Shown: positions 33,402 through 43,034 of the stretch, in pieces
Layout: every line of letters starts with the position of its first letter
Position numbering within the stretch: position 1 is the stretch's first letter
Source: Leptolyngbya sp. NIES-2104
Lineage (GTDB): Bacteria > Cyanobacteriota > Cyanobacteriia > Leptolyngbyales > Leptolyngbyaceae
Length of the DNA stretch: 64,000 nucleotides
Assembly: GCF_001485215.1 (NCBI RefSeq)
Contig: NZ_BBWW01000001.1
Span: forward strand, 3,100,001 to 3,164,000
Reading direction: 5' to 3'
Program-made: the position numbers and the translations under genes
The notes under the pieces: generated by a model
The model's database searches: none
What the model was told of the DNA's origin: nothing
The model's input: only the letters and a program-made list of their open reading frames with translations

Positions 33402-35420
33402 CTACTTATTCAACGAATTACGAATATAGCCCCACTTACCATTTATTTTCACGCTTGCTAATCCTTCGGAGAAAGAACTCATAGGGCAAGCTCCATTTTT
33501 ATCAACATCAAGTGCTTGAGTAATAAATTTGCCACTTGTATTAATGTAGCTACACTTGTTTTCTTTCTTCACAAGCGCTAGTCCCTCAGAGAGGTCCTTA
33601 GCATTGTCAAATTGTGTTTGAACTACAAAATTGCCATCCTTATTGATATACCCCCATTTATCATTTATTTTCACCGCCGCTAATCCCTCATAGAAATCAC
33701 TAGCTTCATCAAATTTCGGTTGGACTGCCCATCTACCAGTCTTATCAACATAGCCTTTCTTATTATTTTCGCCTTTTGCCATCAGTAAACCGTTGTGAAA
33801 TGTATCAGATGTCTCCAATTTTACTGAACCTATTAAATTGCCTTTTGTATCAATGAACCCTTTCGTTTGAGAATCCAACTCCACAACTGCAAGTTCATCA
33901 GAGAAAGGGTAAGTGTTTTTAAACTTTAAAGGGATAGCTAAGTTGCCTGTTTTATCAACATAACCTCTATTTTTTTCTACATCAGAGCCGAACAACTCAA
34001 ACAACTCATTACTAGTTGGTGAGGCACTTCCTTCTACTACTGCTAATCCGTTTGAGAATTCACGGGTGTAGTTAAATTTAGGTTGTATTATAAATTCACC
34101 ACTTCTATTGATATGACCCCATTTTCCTCCGATTGAGATTGACAAGCCCTTGACAGGTTTTGCGTCTATTTCCACAGATGCTAGACCGTCAGAGAAGTCA
34201 CCTGATGTATCAAATTTAGGTTGAACAACAAGATTGCCGCTTTGATCAATATATCCCCACTTACCATTAAGCTTTATTGCTGCTAACCCTTCAGAGAACC
34301 TAGGAGCAAAAATGTCGCCGTCAAATTTCAAATTGCTAATAGCTACATTACCGTTCTTCTGAACATAGTTCCATTGCTTGCCTGTTTTGACTGCTGCTAG
34401 CCCACTAGAGAAATCATAAGCAATATCAAATTGAGGTTGAATTGCAATCAGGCTTTCAATTGTGGCTGGAGAAGTAAAGTAATTGACAATCTGGGCTGCA
34501 ACAAAAGCCACGAAAAAATACACAACTGGACTTAAACACGCTAGTGCGGCAATGATTTTCTGCTTCAGCTTTCGGGTGGTTTTTTTCGGCTTAGGCACAA
34601 GCTTAATTAGGGCTTGATGAGCCTCGATCGCTGACGGATACCGTTCGCTAAAGTGATACCGCACCATCGTACTCAGAAGCTCTGCTAACGGATTGCTCAC
34701 ATTCAGAGCGCGATCGCGCCAAATAATTTCGCCCGTCATTAGGTCTTCAGGCAATGCTTGAGGTGAAATGCCTGTTAATGCCTCAATTCCAATCATGCCA
34801 ACTGCATAGATATCGCTGCTGAGTTTTGGCGTTCCTCCCGCTTGTTCCTTTGGACAATACCCCCGTGTACCAATACTGATCGTTAATTTTGTCTGTCCTT
34901 GCGGATCGATCGTTAAAGCACTGATCTCCTTCACTGCTCCAAAGTCGATGAGAAATAATTGTCCATCTCGCCGCCTCATGATGTTCTGCGGCTTTAAATC
35001 CCGGTGGATAATGTTCGATCGATGAACGCCTTCGAGAACTGACAAAATCTCAAGCAGTAATTGAATGACTTTCTCCTCACTCAACTGTGTTCCGGGTGTC
35101 AGTTCTACACTCAGATCATGTCCATCAATGAACTCTTGAACGAGATAAAACTGCCCATTCTCTTCAAAGTGTGCAAACAGCTTTGGAATATATTCGTACT
35201 GATTACCCAACTGGTACAAAGTCTTAACTTCCTGCCGAAACAATCGTTGTACGACTTCTATGACTCTCGGATCTGAATCTTTCGGCTTCAGATGCTTCAC
35301 AACACACTTAGGGTGATCAGGGAGATGGCTATCTTCCGCTAAATAGGTATCGCCAAATCCGCCGCTTCCTAACGGTTGCAGAATCCGATATCGATTTCCT
35401 AGAGTTGCACCAACGATCAT
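33402..35420 (-). CDS. Ser/Thr protein kinase with C-terminal WG repeats
   Basis: From ATG 35420, after a GGGAAG site, the protein has 672 residues; the longer GTG start at 35429 adds three. Numbering from GTG, the kinase domain spans about 12 to 275, with GSGGFGDTY, K45, HRDLKPQN (D144) and DFG (D162). A membrane helix lies near 290 to 315. About eight WG repeats (GLAAIKLNGKWGYIDQSG type) follow and should face outside the cytoplasm. The layout suggests a receptor kinase. It is monocistronic. Confidence 0.9.
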   Translation of the reverse strand: MIVGATLGNRYRILQPLGSGGFGDTYLAEDSHLPDHPKCVVKHLKPKDSDPRVIEVVQRLFRQEVKTLYQLGNQYEYIPKLFAHFEENGQFYLVQEFIDGHDLSVELTPGTQLSEEKVIQLLLEILSVLEGVHRSNIIHRDLKPQNIMRRRDGQLFLIDFGAVKEISALTIDPQGQTKLTISIGTRGYCPKEQAGGTPKLSSDIYAVGMIGIEALTGISPQALPEDLMTGEIIWRDRALNVSNPLAELLSTMVRYHFSERYPSAIEAHQALIKLVPKPKKTTRKLKQKIIAALACLSPVVYFFVAFVAAQIVNYFTSPATIESLIAIQPQFDIAYDFSSGLAAVKTGKQWNYVQKNGNVAISNLKFDGDIFAPRFSEGLAAIKLNGKWGYIDQSGNLVVQPKFDTSGDFSDGLASVEIDAKPVKGLSISIGGKWGHINRSGEFIIQPKFNYTREFSNGLAVVEGSASPTSNELFELFGSDVEKNRGYVDKTGNLAIPLKFKNTYPFSDELAVVELDSQTKGFIDTKGNLIGSVKLETSDTFHNGLLMAKGENNKKGYVDKTGRWAVQPKFDEASDFYEGLAAVKINDKWGYINKDGNFVVQTQFDNAKDLSEGLALVKKENKCSYINTSGKFITQALDVDKNGACPMSSFSEGLASVKINGKWGYIRNSLNK

Positions 35421-35662
35421 GATTTGCACTTCCCATCCACACGAGCAGTAATCACACGAAAGCTGGGCTAGACAATGCGCTGTCTGCCACTCAGACCTTA
35501 CCTACAGAGCTACCTTCGGCTTTTACGGATATGCCTGATTATAAAACTATTTCTCTCAGAACCTAAATCCCAATTCTGCCTAAGAAACCTAGAATTATGC
35601 TGAGATTAGATGCTACTTTGCTACGATCGTAGAACTTTCACATCCTGGAATCATTTTGCACA

Positions 35663-36082
35663 ATGATCGCAAACGTGATCAGCCTTCTGCAAAACTACGT
35701 TACTCTATGCTTTGACCAATTAAATTTGGAACACTACAGAGTGGATGCGGAACTCGTCACAGTTCAAATACCTGCAACGCTGTATGAAAAACTTCAGGCA
35801 TTGGCGATCGAGCAGCACACCGATCCAATCAGCCTGATTGCCAATCTCGTCATTGATGCAGCCCAGCAATCGATCTCTCCCACCGAACCCAGTCCAAACA
35901 AAATCGATTTGGAATCATCGAGTACGATCCGAATGCCATTCCAATGTGGAAACTTGCGGCTCAGGTTCCTGACGAAGAATGGGCAAAAGTGCCCGCTGAC
36001 TTGTCGCAGCGATTTGATGACTACCAGGAATTAAGGGACGAAATGATCGCGTTCTCAACTTGCAGAAGTACGCGAAAATCCT
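35663..36082 (+). pseudogene. Hypothetical protein, frameshifted
   Basis: The first frame gives about 92 residues with VQIPATLYEKLQALAIEQHT, which looks like a small DNA-binding or antitoxin-like start. Near 35910 the coding signal moves to another frame that reads GIIEYDPNAIPMWKLAAQVP and then DEEWAKVPADLSQRFDDYQEL. The second part ends at 36082. A single indel around the Ile-Asp-Leu codons explains both. Its role is unknown. Confidence 0.5.
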
Positions 36083-36291
36083 AAAAGCTTCCCTTGAGCA
36101 GACTCCAAAATCACATCTCGAATAAAGGTACTTGCCGACAGAATTTCAACACCGATGAGTTCTCCAGCCTCGTTGAGTTCTGCTGTGATATTGGGGGAAA
36201 GTTCAACGCTGCCAAACTCAGGCTCATCCGAAATGACAAGATGCAAAACATCCTCTTTCTCGAAATAGTTCATTCTTGCGGTGTTACTCAT
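36055..36291 (-). CDS. DUF2283 family protein
   Basis: The 78-residue protein has the DUF2283 pattern: MNYFEKEDVLHLVI, then ELSPNITAELNEAGELIGVE, then IEILSAS-type ending. Family members are small and often sit next to DUF4258 or similar genes, suggesting a toxin-antitoxin setting, but no partner is seen here. ATG 36273 is a possible alternative start. Confidence 0.7.
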   Translation of the reverse strand: MSNTARMNYFEKEDVLHLVISDEPEFGSVELSPNITAELNEAGELIGVEILSASTFIRDVILESAQGKLLGFSRTSAS

Positions 36292-36363
36292 TGATGATAA
36301 ATCTTCCAGTTCTGAGATAAAGAGTAATCTGACCAGATGATTTCGAGCATTTTTCAGAAGATG

Positions 36364-36648
36364 TTATCTTGCTACGATCGTAGAATCTTCGTAGGTCGAA
36401 ATCGGTTGCTGAGAAATGATCGCATAAAGCACATCTGGATCAAGATCTGCACCACATGACCAAACGATCGTTCCTAACTCCGAATTCACTGCAACAGTCG
36501 CAAAATAGTTCAAATCCTGAAGCGGCGAAAAGACACCCGTGAAAGAGACAAGCTTACTAATATCGACCCTTCCTTCAACACCGTCTTCAAATTGTAAATA
36601 AAGCTGATAGTGCTCTAAAGGTTTAACCGCGACAATATCTTTCAGCAT
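36364..36648 (-). CDS. DUF2442 family protein
   Basis: From ATG 36648, which has AGGAGA seven bases before it, the protein has 94 residues. The order VKPLEHYQLYLQFEDGVEG, then RVDISKLV and then WSCGADLDPDVLY is that of DUF2442. These proteins often accompany DUF4160 in small loci of unknown function. No DUF4160 gene is present here. It lies between the DUF2283 gene and the gap2 terminator. Confidence 0.75.
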   Translation of the reverse strand: MLKDIVAVKPLEHYQLYLQFEDGVEGRVDISKLVSFTGVFSPLQDLNYFATVAVNSELGTIVWSCGADLDPDVLYAIISQQPISTYEDSTIVAR

Positions 36649-36674
36649 CGATTCTCCTAAGACCCTTTCAAACA

Positions 36675-36710
36675 AAAGTCCTCGATCGCGCAATCACGAT
36701 CGAGGACTTT
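36675..36710 (-). terminator. Terminator of gap2
   Basis: Perfect 14-bp arms (AAAGTCCTCGATCG and complement) flank an eight-base loop, and the minus strand continues TTTTGTTTG. It is 22 bp after the gap2 stop. Confidence 0.85.
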
Positions 36711-36731
36711 CAAACTATTGAGCGAACAATC

Positions 36732-37745
36732 TTAGCTTTCCCACTTCGCAGCAACGACTTCAGCTAAGTCAACGACTCGTTGAGAGTAGCCCCACTCGTT
36801 GTCATACCAAGCCACGACTTTCACCATGTCGCCGCCCATCACCATCGTTAGTGCCGCATCGATAATCGAGGATTCATCGGTTCCCGCGTGATCGCTCGAC
36901 ACCAAAGGCAGATCGCAATACTTCAGAATGCCTTTCAGCGAGGTTTCAGCAGCCTCTTTCAGAACGGCATTCACTTGCTCAGCGATCGTGCTTTTCTCCA
37001 CGTTCACGACTAAATCCACAACCGAAACGTTTGGAGTCGGAACCCGCAATGCAATCCCGTTTAGCTTACCTGCTAATTCGGGAAGTACCAACGCAACCGC
37101 CTTCGCAGCACCCGTTGATGTCGGAACGATGTTAACCGCTGCTGCACGTGCGCGACGCAAATCCCGGTGGCTGGCATCGAGAATCCGCTGATCCCCGGTG
37201 TAGCTGTGAGTCGTCGTCATCGTACCTTTGACGATGCCAAAATTCTCGTGGATCACTTTCGCGACCGGAGCCAAGCAGTTCGTGGTACAGCTTGCATTAC
37301 TAATAATGTGGTGCTTGTGATGGTCGTAATCCTCATGATTCACACCAACCACAAACGTACCATCTTCGTTCTTACCAGGCGCAGTGATCAGGACTTTCTT
37401 TGCACCTGCGTTCAAATGCTTGGTGGCTCCCTCTTTCGAGATAAACACACCCGTCGATTCGATAATCAGATCGATATCCCACGCTCCCCAGGGGAGATTT
37501 TCGGGATTGCGATCGGAGGTGCACTTGATCGTTTTACCGTTCACCGTGATCGTGTTTTCGTCCGCGCTCACTTCGCCAGCGAATTTACCCAGCATCGAGT
37601 CGTACTTGATCAAGTGGGCGTTCGTTCTTGGATCAGACGTGTCGTTGATTGCAACCAAATCGATCCCAGTCTTTTCCCGACCTGCCCAGCACCGCAAAAA
37701 GTTGCGTCCAATCCGTCCAAAGCCGTTGATCGCTACTCTAACCAC
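36732..37745 (-). CDS. gap2: Glyceraldehyde-3-phosphate dehydrogenase, Gap2 type
   Basis: The 337-residue enzyme has the NAD(P)-binding [10 protein letters not shown] start, the catalytic [12 protein letters not shown] with the active Cys, the [22 protein letters not shown] region (in pieces) typical of photosynthetic GapA/Gap2, and WYDNEWGYS near the end. It reduces 1,3-bisphosphoglycerate in the Calvin cycle, using NADPH or NADH. The length and motifs are complete. It is transcribed alone, ending in a strong hairpin. Confidence 0.95.
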   Translation of the reverse strand: MVRVAINGFGRIGRNFLRCWAGREKTGIDLVAINDTSDPRTNAHLIKYDSMLGKFAGEVSADENTITVNGKTIKCTSDRNPENLPWGAWDIDLIIESTGVFISKEGATKHLNAGAKKVLITAPGKNEDGTFVVGVNHEDYDHHKHHIISNASCTTNCLAPVAKVIHENFGIVKGTMTTTHSYTGDQRILDASHRDLRRARAAAVNIVPTSTGAAKAVALVLPELAGKLNGIALRVPTPNVSVVDLVVNVEKSTIAEQVNAVLKEAAETSLKGILKYCDLPLVSSDHAGTDESSIIDAALTMVMGGDMVKVVAWYDNEWGYSQRVVDLAEVVAAKWES

Positions 37746-38463
37746 TGCGTCTTGCCCTCTGAATATAAATACCTATTGATGAGTCACATCATACCGTAAA
37801 AGGCTCCTCACTTCTCATCAACAAATTTATTGGGATCAGCAAGCGCTGACAAATCGAGGGAGGTGCGATCGCGAATTCTGCCACTCCGAATTTCACTCCA
37901 AGGCAGGATGAAAAGAAGCGAAAAGACTTTTGTAACCGATTAGATTACTCTCTAGAGGTAGAGAGAGTGATAATCACGACTTCTACAAAATAGATGCCAT
38001 TTCAAATTAGTTGTGGCAAAATCTGTAGCACTCTTATCGAAAAGAATGAAATTCCAGAGGTGATTTAGACAGCAAATTTAAGCAGCAATCCATGATAAGT
38101 TACTTGGTCTTGCAAACAACTTAAAGAGAGGTTCGATCGCTTTTCGCAAGTTTGAAAGGTGAAAAACGCGAGAAAGTGAACCTTTGCAGCAGTTTGAATT
38201 GCGGATTCTAGACGCGAATTAAAAAATCTGAATCTTGTCTGGAATCGGCAGGGATCAGCGTGTATCTAATTGATCAAGACGGATTCGATAGGAACTTTGC
38301 GATCGAGTTAGTTTCTCGATAGACTAAATTGCTTTCAATTCGTTTTAAAGCAACGTTTTCAAAAGTTAAATTGCCTATCAAAATGTTTCCGATTACCGTA
38401 TCGGTAAAAAGAGATCCTTGATATGATAGCGCGTGACATTGGTGTGGTGTGTAAGGAGCAAAA
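37746..38463. other. Long divergent intergenic region between gap2 and murC
   Basis: The 718 bp hold both promoters. An imperfect hairpin (ACTCTCT to AGAGAGAGT) lies near 37950-37972. TTACCG-TAT-CGGTAA at 38393-38407 is a perfect inverted repeat just before a TATGAT -10-like box near 38421. No protein gene is seen. The length would allow a small RNA. Confidence 0.55.
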
Positions 38464-39945
38464 ATGCTGAGTTCAGTTGACTTCAGCGGCAGACCGTTTC
38501 ATTTTATCGGTATCGGTGGAATTGGAATGTCAGCCCTAGCCTATGTGTTATTAGACCGTGAGCTACCCGTATCCGGTTCAGATTTGAAATCGAGCCATAT
38601 TACGGAACGATTGCAAAGTTTGGGAGCCAAAATCTTTATCGGGCAAGATGCCGCAAATCTGGATCATTTTCGATCGCGTCCGGTTGCGGTTCAAACGGCG
38701 GCGGTCGGGTCGATCGCAACGCTGACTCCTCCCGCCACACACACTGCACTTTTGCCGCAAGTCGTCTGTTCTACCGCCATTAATTCGGCAAATCCCGAAT
38801 ATCGCGCTGCTCTAGAGCTAGGCTGTCCGATTTTTCATCGATCGGATATTCTCGCTGCACTGATTCAGGACTATAAAAGTATTGCTGTCGCTGGAACGCA
38901 CGGAAAAACCACGACGAGCAGCCTGATCAGTTATATGCTGTACGGCGCGAATCTTGATCCAACTGTGATTGTGGGCGGAGAAGTGAAAGCGTGGCAAGGA
39001 AACGCCCGCATTGGTCACGGAGACTACCTCGTTGCTGAAGCCGATGAATCGGATGGGTCGCTCGTGAAGTTTGCGCCCTACATTGGGATTATTACAAATG
39101 CAGAGTTGGATCATCCCGATCATTACAGCAATTTAGATCAAGTTGTTGAAACGTTTCAAACATTTGCGAACCGCTGCAAAGTCACAATCGGATCAATTGA
39201 TTGTGAAACGGTTCGCGATCGCATTCAGCCGACGATTACTTACAGTCTTGACTGGGCAACAAAAGCCGATTACACCGTTGATCAAATTCAGTACTGTGGC
39301 GATGGTACAACGGCGCGAGTTTGGGAACGGGGACAAGTCCTAGGACAGATTAAACTCGGAATTCTTGGACAACATAATCTAAGTAATGCACTTGCCGCGA
39401 TCGCAGTGGGGCGGTTATTGGGGTTAGAGTTTGACATCATTGCGAAAGCGATCGCACCGTTCGAGGGTGCGCGTCGTCGTTTTGAGCATCGGGGTGACTA
39501 CAACGGTATCCTTTTCATTGATGACTACGCACATCACCCGAGCGAACTGAAGGTGACGTTAGCCGCTGCACGATTGCAGGCAAGCAAACTCAATCCGCGT
39601 CGTCGGGTGGTCGCCATCTTCCAGCCGCATCGGTACAGCCGAACGCAGACTTTTTTAACGGAATTTGCGGAGTCGTTCGGGGACGCTGATGTAGTGATTC
39701 TCAGTGATATCTACAGCGCTGGTGAGCTGAATCCAGGAGACATTAGCGGACAGACCCTCGCCAACCTGGTCGCGAAACAGCATTCCAGTGTGCACTACCA
39801 ACCATCACTGCAAGCAATGGGCGACTTTATCGCAAAAGTACTGACCCCAGGAGATCTTGTGATCTTCCTCGGTGCGGGTAATCTGAATCAGATTATTCCT
39901 GATGTCATGGCTTGTCAGCAAAGTCTTGAGAAAGCTGCATCCTAA
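38464..39945 (+). CDS. murC: UDP-N-acetylmuramate--L-alanine ligase
   Basis: The 493-residue enzyme has the N-terminal GIGGIGMSALA nucleotide motif, the ATP loop AGTHGKTTT at about 142 to 150, EADESDGSL and NAELDHPDHY in the central domain, and DDYAHHPSE with the C-terminal ligase signature. It joins L-alanine to UDP-MurNAc in the cytoplasm, the first peptide step of peptidoglycan precursor assembly. murB follows after 106 bp, the usual cyanobacterial order. Confidence 0.96.
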   Translation: MLSSVDFSGRPFHFIGIGGIGMSALAYVLLDRELPVSGSDLKSSHITERLQSLGAKIFIGQDAANLDHFRSRPVAVQTAAVGSIATLTPPATHTALLPQVVCSTAINSANPEYRAALELGCPIFHRSDILAALIQDYKSIAVAGTHGKTTTSSLISYMLYGANLDPTVIVGGEVKAWQGNARIGHGDYLVAEADESDGSLVKFAPYIGIITNAELDHPDHYSNLDQVVETFQTFANRCKVTIGSIDCETVRDRIQPTITYSLDWATKADYTVDQIQYCGDGTTARVWERGQVLGQIKLGILGQHNLSNALAAIAVGRLLGLEFDIIAKAIAPFEGARRRFEHRGDYNGILFIDDYAHHPSELKVTLAAARLQASKLNPRRRVVAIFQPHRYSRTQTFLTEFAESFGDADVVILSDIYSAGELNPGDISGQTLANLVAKQHSSVHYQPSLQAMGDFIAKVLTPGDLVIFLGAGNLNQIIPDVMACQQSLEKAAS

Positions 39946-40051
39946 CTTTGTGCTCTAGTTTGTTGTGTTTTGTGCAATGGAGATCTGAACCCTATGAATT
40001 TGGTAATCGCGGTGACAGATCTCAGGTTGAAGCCATACCTGTAGAAACGTT

Positions 40052-41053
40052 ATGACACTCTCTATTGATTCCCCGACTGTTCGTTCACCTGGCTCTGATT
40101 TATCTCGATCGATTCCTTCCACTTCGATCACTCAACCGATTCGGTCTAAGATACTCACGATTCCGATCGCTGGTACTGACGCTGTGTTAAAAGCTAATGT
40201 TCCTCTCGCTTCCTTGACTTCGTTCCGGGTGGGAGGTCCCGCAGAATGGTATGTCGCTCCCCGCACCCTCGAAGAATTGCAGGCGAGTTTGGAATGGGCG
40301 CACTCACAAGGCGTTTCGGTCACAATGTTGGGAGCCGGATCAAATCTGCTTGTCAGCGATGCCGGATTGCCAGGATTAGTGATTTCGACGAGACATTTAA
40401 GATTAACTGAATTCGATGATGCGACGGGACAAGTGACCGTCGGAGCGGGAGAACCGTTACCGCGACTTGCTTGGAAACTTGCCGATCGAGGATGGCAAGG
40501 CTTTGAATGGGCGGTGGGAATTCCCGGAACTGTTGGCGGTGCAGTCGTGATGAATGCAGGTGCCCATCAGAGCAGCATTTCAGACATTTTAGTAAAAGCA
40601 ACGGTGTTGATGCTGGATGGCTCGATCGAGGTGCTCACGCCCGAAGATTTGCAATACACCTATCGTACTTCAGCGCTACAAGGCAGTTCGCGCTATGTGA
40701 CTCATGCAACCTTCCAATTGCGACCGGGCGCAGATCCAACGGCTGTAAACACTGTGACCGCAAATCACAAACAACAGCGGCAGAATTCTCAGCCGTATCA
40801 TTTACCGAGTTGCGGCAGCGTATTCCGCAATCCAGAAGCCTACAAAGCAGGTTGGCTGATCGAGCAAGTGGGATTAAAAGGGCATCAAATCGGAGGTGCT
40901 CAAGTGGCGCAACGTCACGCAAACTTTATCCTCAACTGCGGGAATGCCACAGCAACCGATATTTTCCAACTGATTCGACATGTACAGCAGCAGGTTCATC
41001 AGGAATGGTCGTTGCTGTTAGAACCGGAAGTGAAGATGCTGGGTGAGTTCTAA
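40052..41053 (+). CDS. murB: UDP-N-acetylenolpyruvoylglucosamine reductase
   Basis: The 333-residue flavoenzyme has RVGGPAEWYV and GAGSNLLVSD (FAD site), GIPGTVGGAVVMNAGAH, PSCGSVFRNP with the proton-donor Ser, and a C-terminal EPEV Glu. It is of the short MurB type. It makes UDP-MurNAc with NADPH, just before MurC in the pathway. A 35-residue N-terminal extension before AVLKANVPL is longer than in E. coli. It probably shares a transcript with murC. Confidence 0.95.
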   Translation: MTLSIDSPTVRSPGSDLSRSIPSTSITQPIRSKILTIPIAGTDAVLKANVPLASLTSFRVGGPAEWYVAPRTLEELQASLEWAHSQGVSVTMLGAGSNLLVSDAGLPGLVISTRHLRLTEFDDATGQVTVGAGEPLPRLAWKLADRGWQGFEWAVGIPGTVGGAVVMNAGAHQSSISDILVKATVLMLDGSIEVLTPEDLQYTYRTSALQGSSRYVTHATFQLRPGADPTAVNTVTANHKQQRQNSQPYHLPSCGSVFRNPEAYKAGWLIEQVGLKGHQIGGAQVAQRHANFILNCGNATATDIFQLIRHVQQQVHQEWSLLLEPEVKMLGEF

Positions 41054-41130
41054 TTAGGTTTGGTAGGTTGGGCATCCTGCCTGACCTTACCTCATACAGG
41101 AGAATCATTTGCCTCTCGCCTTCGTTCCCA

Positions 41131-41331
41131 TTACCCCTGATTGCGACGCTCTTTGATTTGGGCTGCAATCTCTGCAACCGTCAAATTATCCTGCCACTGA
41201 TGTCGATCGATTGTGTAATCACCCTTGCCCGAATCAAATTGGCTCAGAAACCTCACCATTCCAACATAACCAAGCTCTTTGTGCAGTGCGGCTAAACCTT
41301 GTCGTCTAAGTTCTATCGGGGTCATTGTCAA
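41131..41331 (-). CDS. Small antitoxin-like protein of a PIN pair
   Basis: The 66-residue protein (PIELRRQGLAALHKELGYVG, then FDSGKGDYTIDRHQW) is of a type that accompanies PIN-domain genes in cyanobacteria. It overlaps the end of the PIN gene by 26 bp and lies downstream of it, so the toxin gene comes first. It has no recognised DNA-binding domain. The antitoxin role is inferred from context. Confidence 0.55.
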   Translation of the reverse strand: MTMTPIELRRQGLAALHKELGYVGMVRFLSQFDSGKGDYTIDRHQWQDNLTVAEIAAQIKERRNQG

Positions 41332-41782
41332 AGTCTCCTTGTACTGTTTTAATAAACCACGCGGCAGGATTTTCTACCACCACGATAATTGTTTTCTGGT
41401 ATCGGAACGCTCTTCTTAATAATCGATCATCTGTCGATAAAAAAACATCAGCTTGAGCACTCTCAGCACAGGCAAGATGAATCGAATCAAACCCCTGAAA
41501 CCCCAAGTTTTGCAGATATTCCCCCCGACTGATAACGCTGTCATCCACCGTAATATTTGAGCGTGCCATTCGCAATGCTCTCTCGATTCTCTGCCTTCGT
41601 TCTTCATCAACAATCTGAGCGACCTCGGTTTCAACCATCTCGCTAATGATGAGTTCCCATTGTCCAGTTTCGCAGTTTTCCAAAATTGCCAGAACAGCTT
41701 CGGTTTCGACTCGAATTCGCGGTTGTGTTTGGTCGTCAAATGGACGATTAAAGCAGCAAACGTCTAAATATATGCGAAACAT
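41306..41782 (-). CDS. PIN-domain putative toxin
   Basis: The 158-residue protein begins FRIYLDVCCFNRPFDDQTQP, with the first PIN acidic residue in YLDVC. It has GFDSIHLACAESAQADVFLSTDD (cited in part: FDSIHLACAE) with the two later acidic positions. It fits the PIN fold of VapC-like RNases. The small gene that overlaps its 3' end is the probable antitoxin. Confidence 0.75.
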   Translation of the reverse strand: MFRIYLDVCCFNRPFDDQTQPRIRVETEAVLAILENCETGQWELIISEMVETEVAQIVDEERRQRIERALRMARSNITVDDSVISRGEYLQNLGFQGFDSIHLACAESAQADVFLSTDDRLLRRAFRYQKTIIVVVENPAAWFIKTVQGDFDNDPDRT

Positions 41783-42051
41783 AAGGGGCTACCCATGATT
41801 GAATTCACCGTCACTAATTATTAAGCGTCTGAGTATTATCACTGGGTAAGGAGTCTGTTCATGTTGTAACGATTCATTCCTCAAATTGCAGGTGAATATT
41901 ATTTTCGCTTGGGTTGAAGCTTGGGGTAGGGAAATCCCTATGCGATCGCTTGTTTCCCAAATGCGTCGAATTTCCATCGCGGTGTCATAATGAAGCTGTT
42001 TGATTGTCGGATTCGGCAATCTTATTCCACTCTTAACTGATTTAAAACGTT

Positions 42052-42399
42052 ATGTCACAAGGACAGGGATTTGGCTTCGGGCTTGGCAAAATGCGCGAAC
42101 TCACCGATGCCATCAAGAAAGCGCAACAGGTTCAAGAAGGCGCAAAACGGCTTCAAGAAGAACTCGAACAGATGCAGATTGTCGGTGAGTCCGGCGGCGG
42201 GCTGGTGAAGGTGACGATGAGTGGAAATCAAGAGCCGCTAAAGGTCGAGATTTCGCCGGATGCACTGAAAGAAGATGCTGAAACGCTGTCTGATCTGGTG
42301 TTGGCTGCAACCCGGAGCGCTTACGAAACTTCAACCGCAACGATGCGCGAGAAGATGGAAGACCTCACAGGTGGCTTGAATTTACCTGGATTGGGTTAA
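42052..42399 (+). CDS. ybaB: YbaB/EbfC nucleoid-associated protein
   Basis: The 115-residue protein has the family order: a long N-terminal helix ([20 protein letters not shown]), the [20 protein letters not shown] sheet region and a C-terminal helix. EbfC-type dimers bind DNA without strong sequence preference. Cyanobacterial members are widespread. It stands alone, with 650 bp of toxin-antitoxin and mobile remnants after it. Confidence 0.92.
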   Translation: MSQGQGFGFGLGKMRELTDAIKKAQQVQEGAKRLQEELEQMQIVGESGGGLVKVTMSGNQEPLKVEISPDALKEDAETLSDLVLAATRSAYETSTATMREKMEDLTGGLNLPGLG

Positions 42400-42448
42400 G
42401 CGCTGTCAATATCGATCGAGCCGAGCTACGACCTCATAGCTCGGTTTT

Positions 42449-42772
42449 TCAATTTGCACTGATCACGATCGCTGTCCCTTTTACCACGGCAGGCAGACTC
42501 TCCAAGATTTGGGGCACTAAGGGCTGTAGGTCTGCTAATCGATTCGACGGTGCAGCTAGGACGACGATCGCGATCTCGAATTGAGCTAGATTTTGCTGAG
42601 ATGGCAAATTGCGATCGACCGTGATAAACACATCGAATTCTGTGGCAGCCAGCGACAAGAGTTGCCCGTTTTTAATGCCTGCTCAGCCCATTTGAGGAAC
42701 TGTTTTCACTTCGTGATCGCTCAATCCTCTGGCAAGTTTTCGATCGATACATTCATCAATCAGAATTTTCAT
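42449..42772 (-). pseudogene. DUF5615-like toxin with a nonsense codon
   Basis: ATG 42772 overlaps the DUF433 stop (ATGA) and reads KILIDECIDRKLARGLSDH, EVKTVPQMG and then TGA at 42683-42685 where Trp is expected. The frame continues AGIKNGQLLSLAATEFDVFI and TVDRNL to a normal end at 42449. The PIN-like acidic residues in LIDECID and ITVDRN are both kept. One base change (TGG to TGA) therefore inactivates an otherwise intact gene. Confidence 0.8.
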
Positions 42773-43017
42773 GCAGCCCGATCCGCGATGCTGCTTCCGA
42801 TTTCTTCGAGCAGTTTGATCACTTGCTGACGGCTGACGGTTGGAAATCCGTCGAGAAAGTCATCGATCGACTCTCCTGCTTTCAAATAATCTAAAAAGGT
42901 TTGGACTGGAACTCTTGTCCCTGCAAAAACTGGAGTTCCGCTCATAATTTCAGGAGAAACGCTAATGGTTGATGAGGTTCCAATCATTCGATTTCCGCTC
43001 CACAATTGCATATTCAC
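42769..43017 (-). CDS. DUF433-family antitoxin, toxin partner dead
   Basis: The 82-residue protein has the DUF433 core SPEIMSGTPVFAGTRVPVQT followed by LKAGESIDDFLDGFPTVSRQ. It overlaps the start of the DUF5615-like gene by four bases, confirming the pair. ATG 42987 is an alternative start. Since the toxin gene carries a nonsense codon, this is a functional orphan. Confidence 0.8.
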   Translation of the reverse strand: MNMQLWSGNRMIGTSSTISVSPEIMSGTPVFAGTRVPVQTFLDYLKAGESIDDFLDGFPTVSRQQVIKLLEEIGSSIADRAA

Positions 43018-43034
43018 ATCTTACAGGGTAGGGC

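Noticed and set aside
41789-42019. 76-codon frame upstream of the PIN gene
   Set aside because: No family resemblance, no ribosome site, and it runs into the ybaB promoter region.
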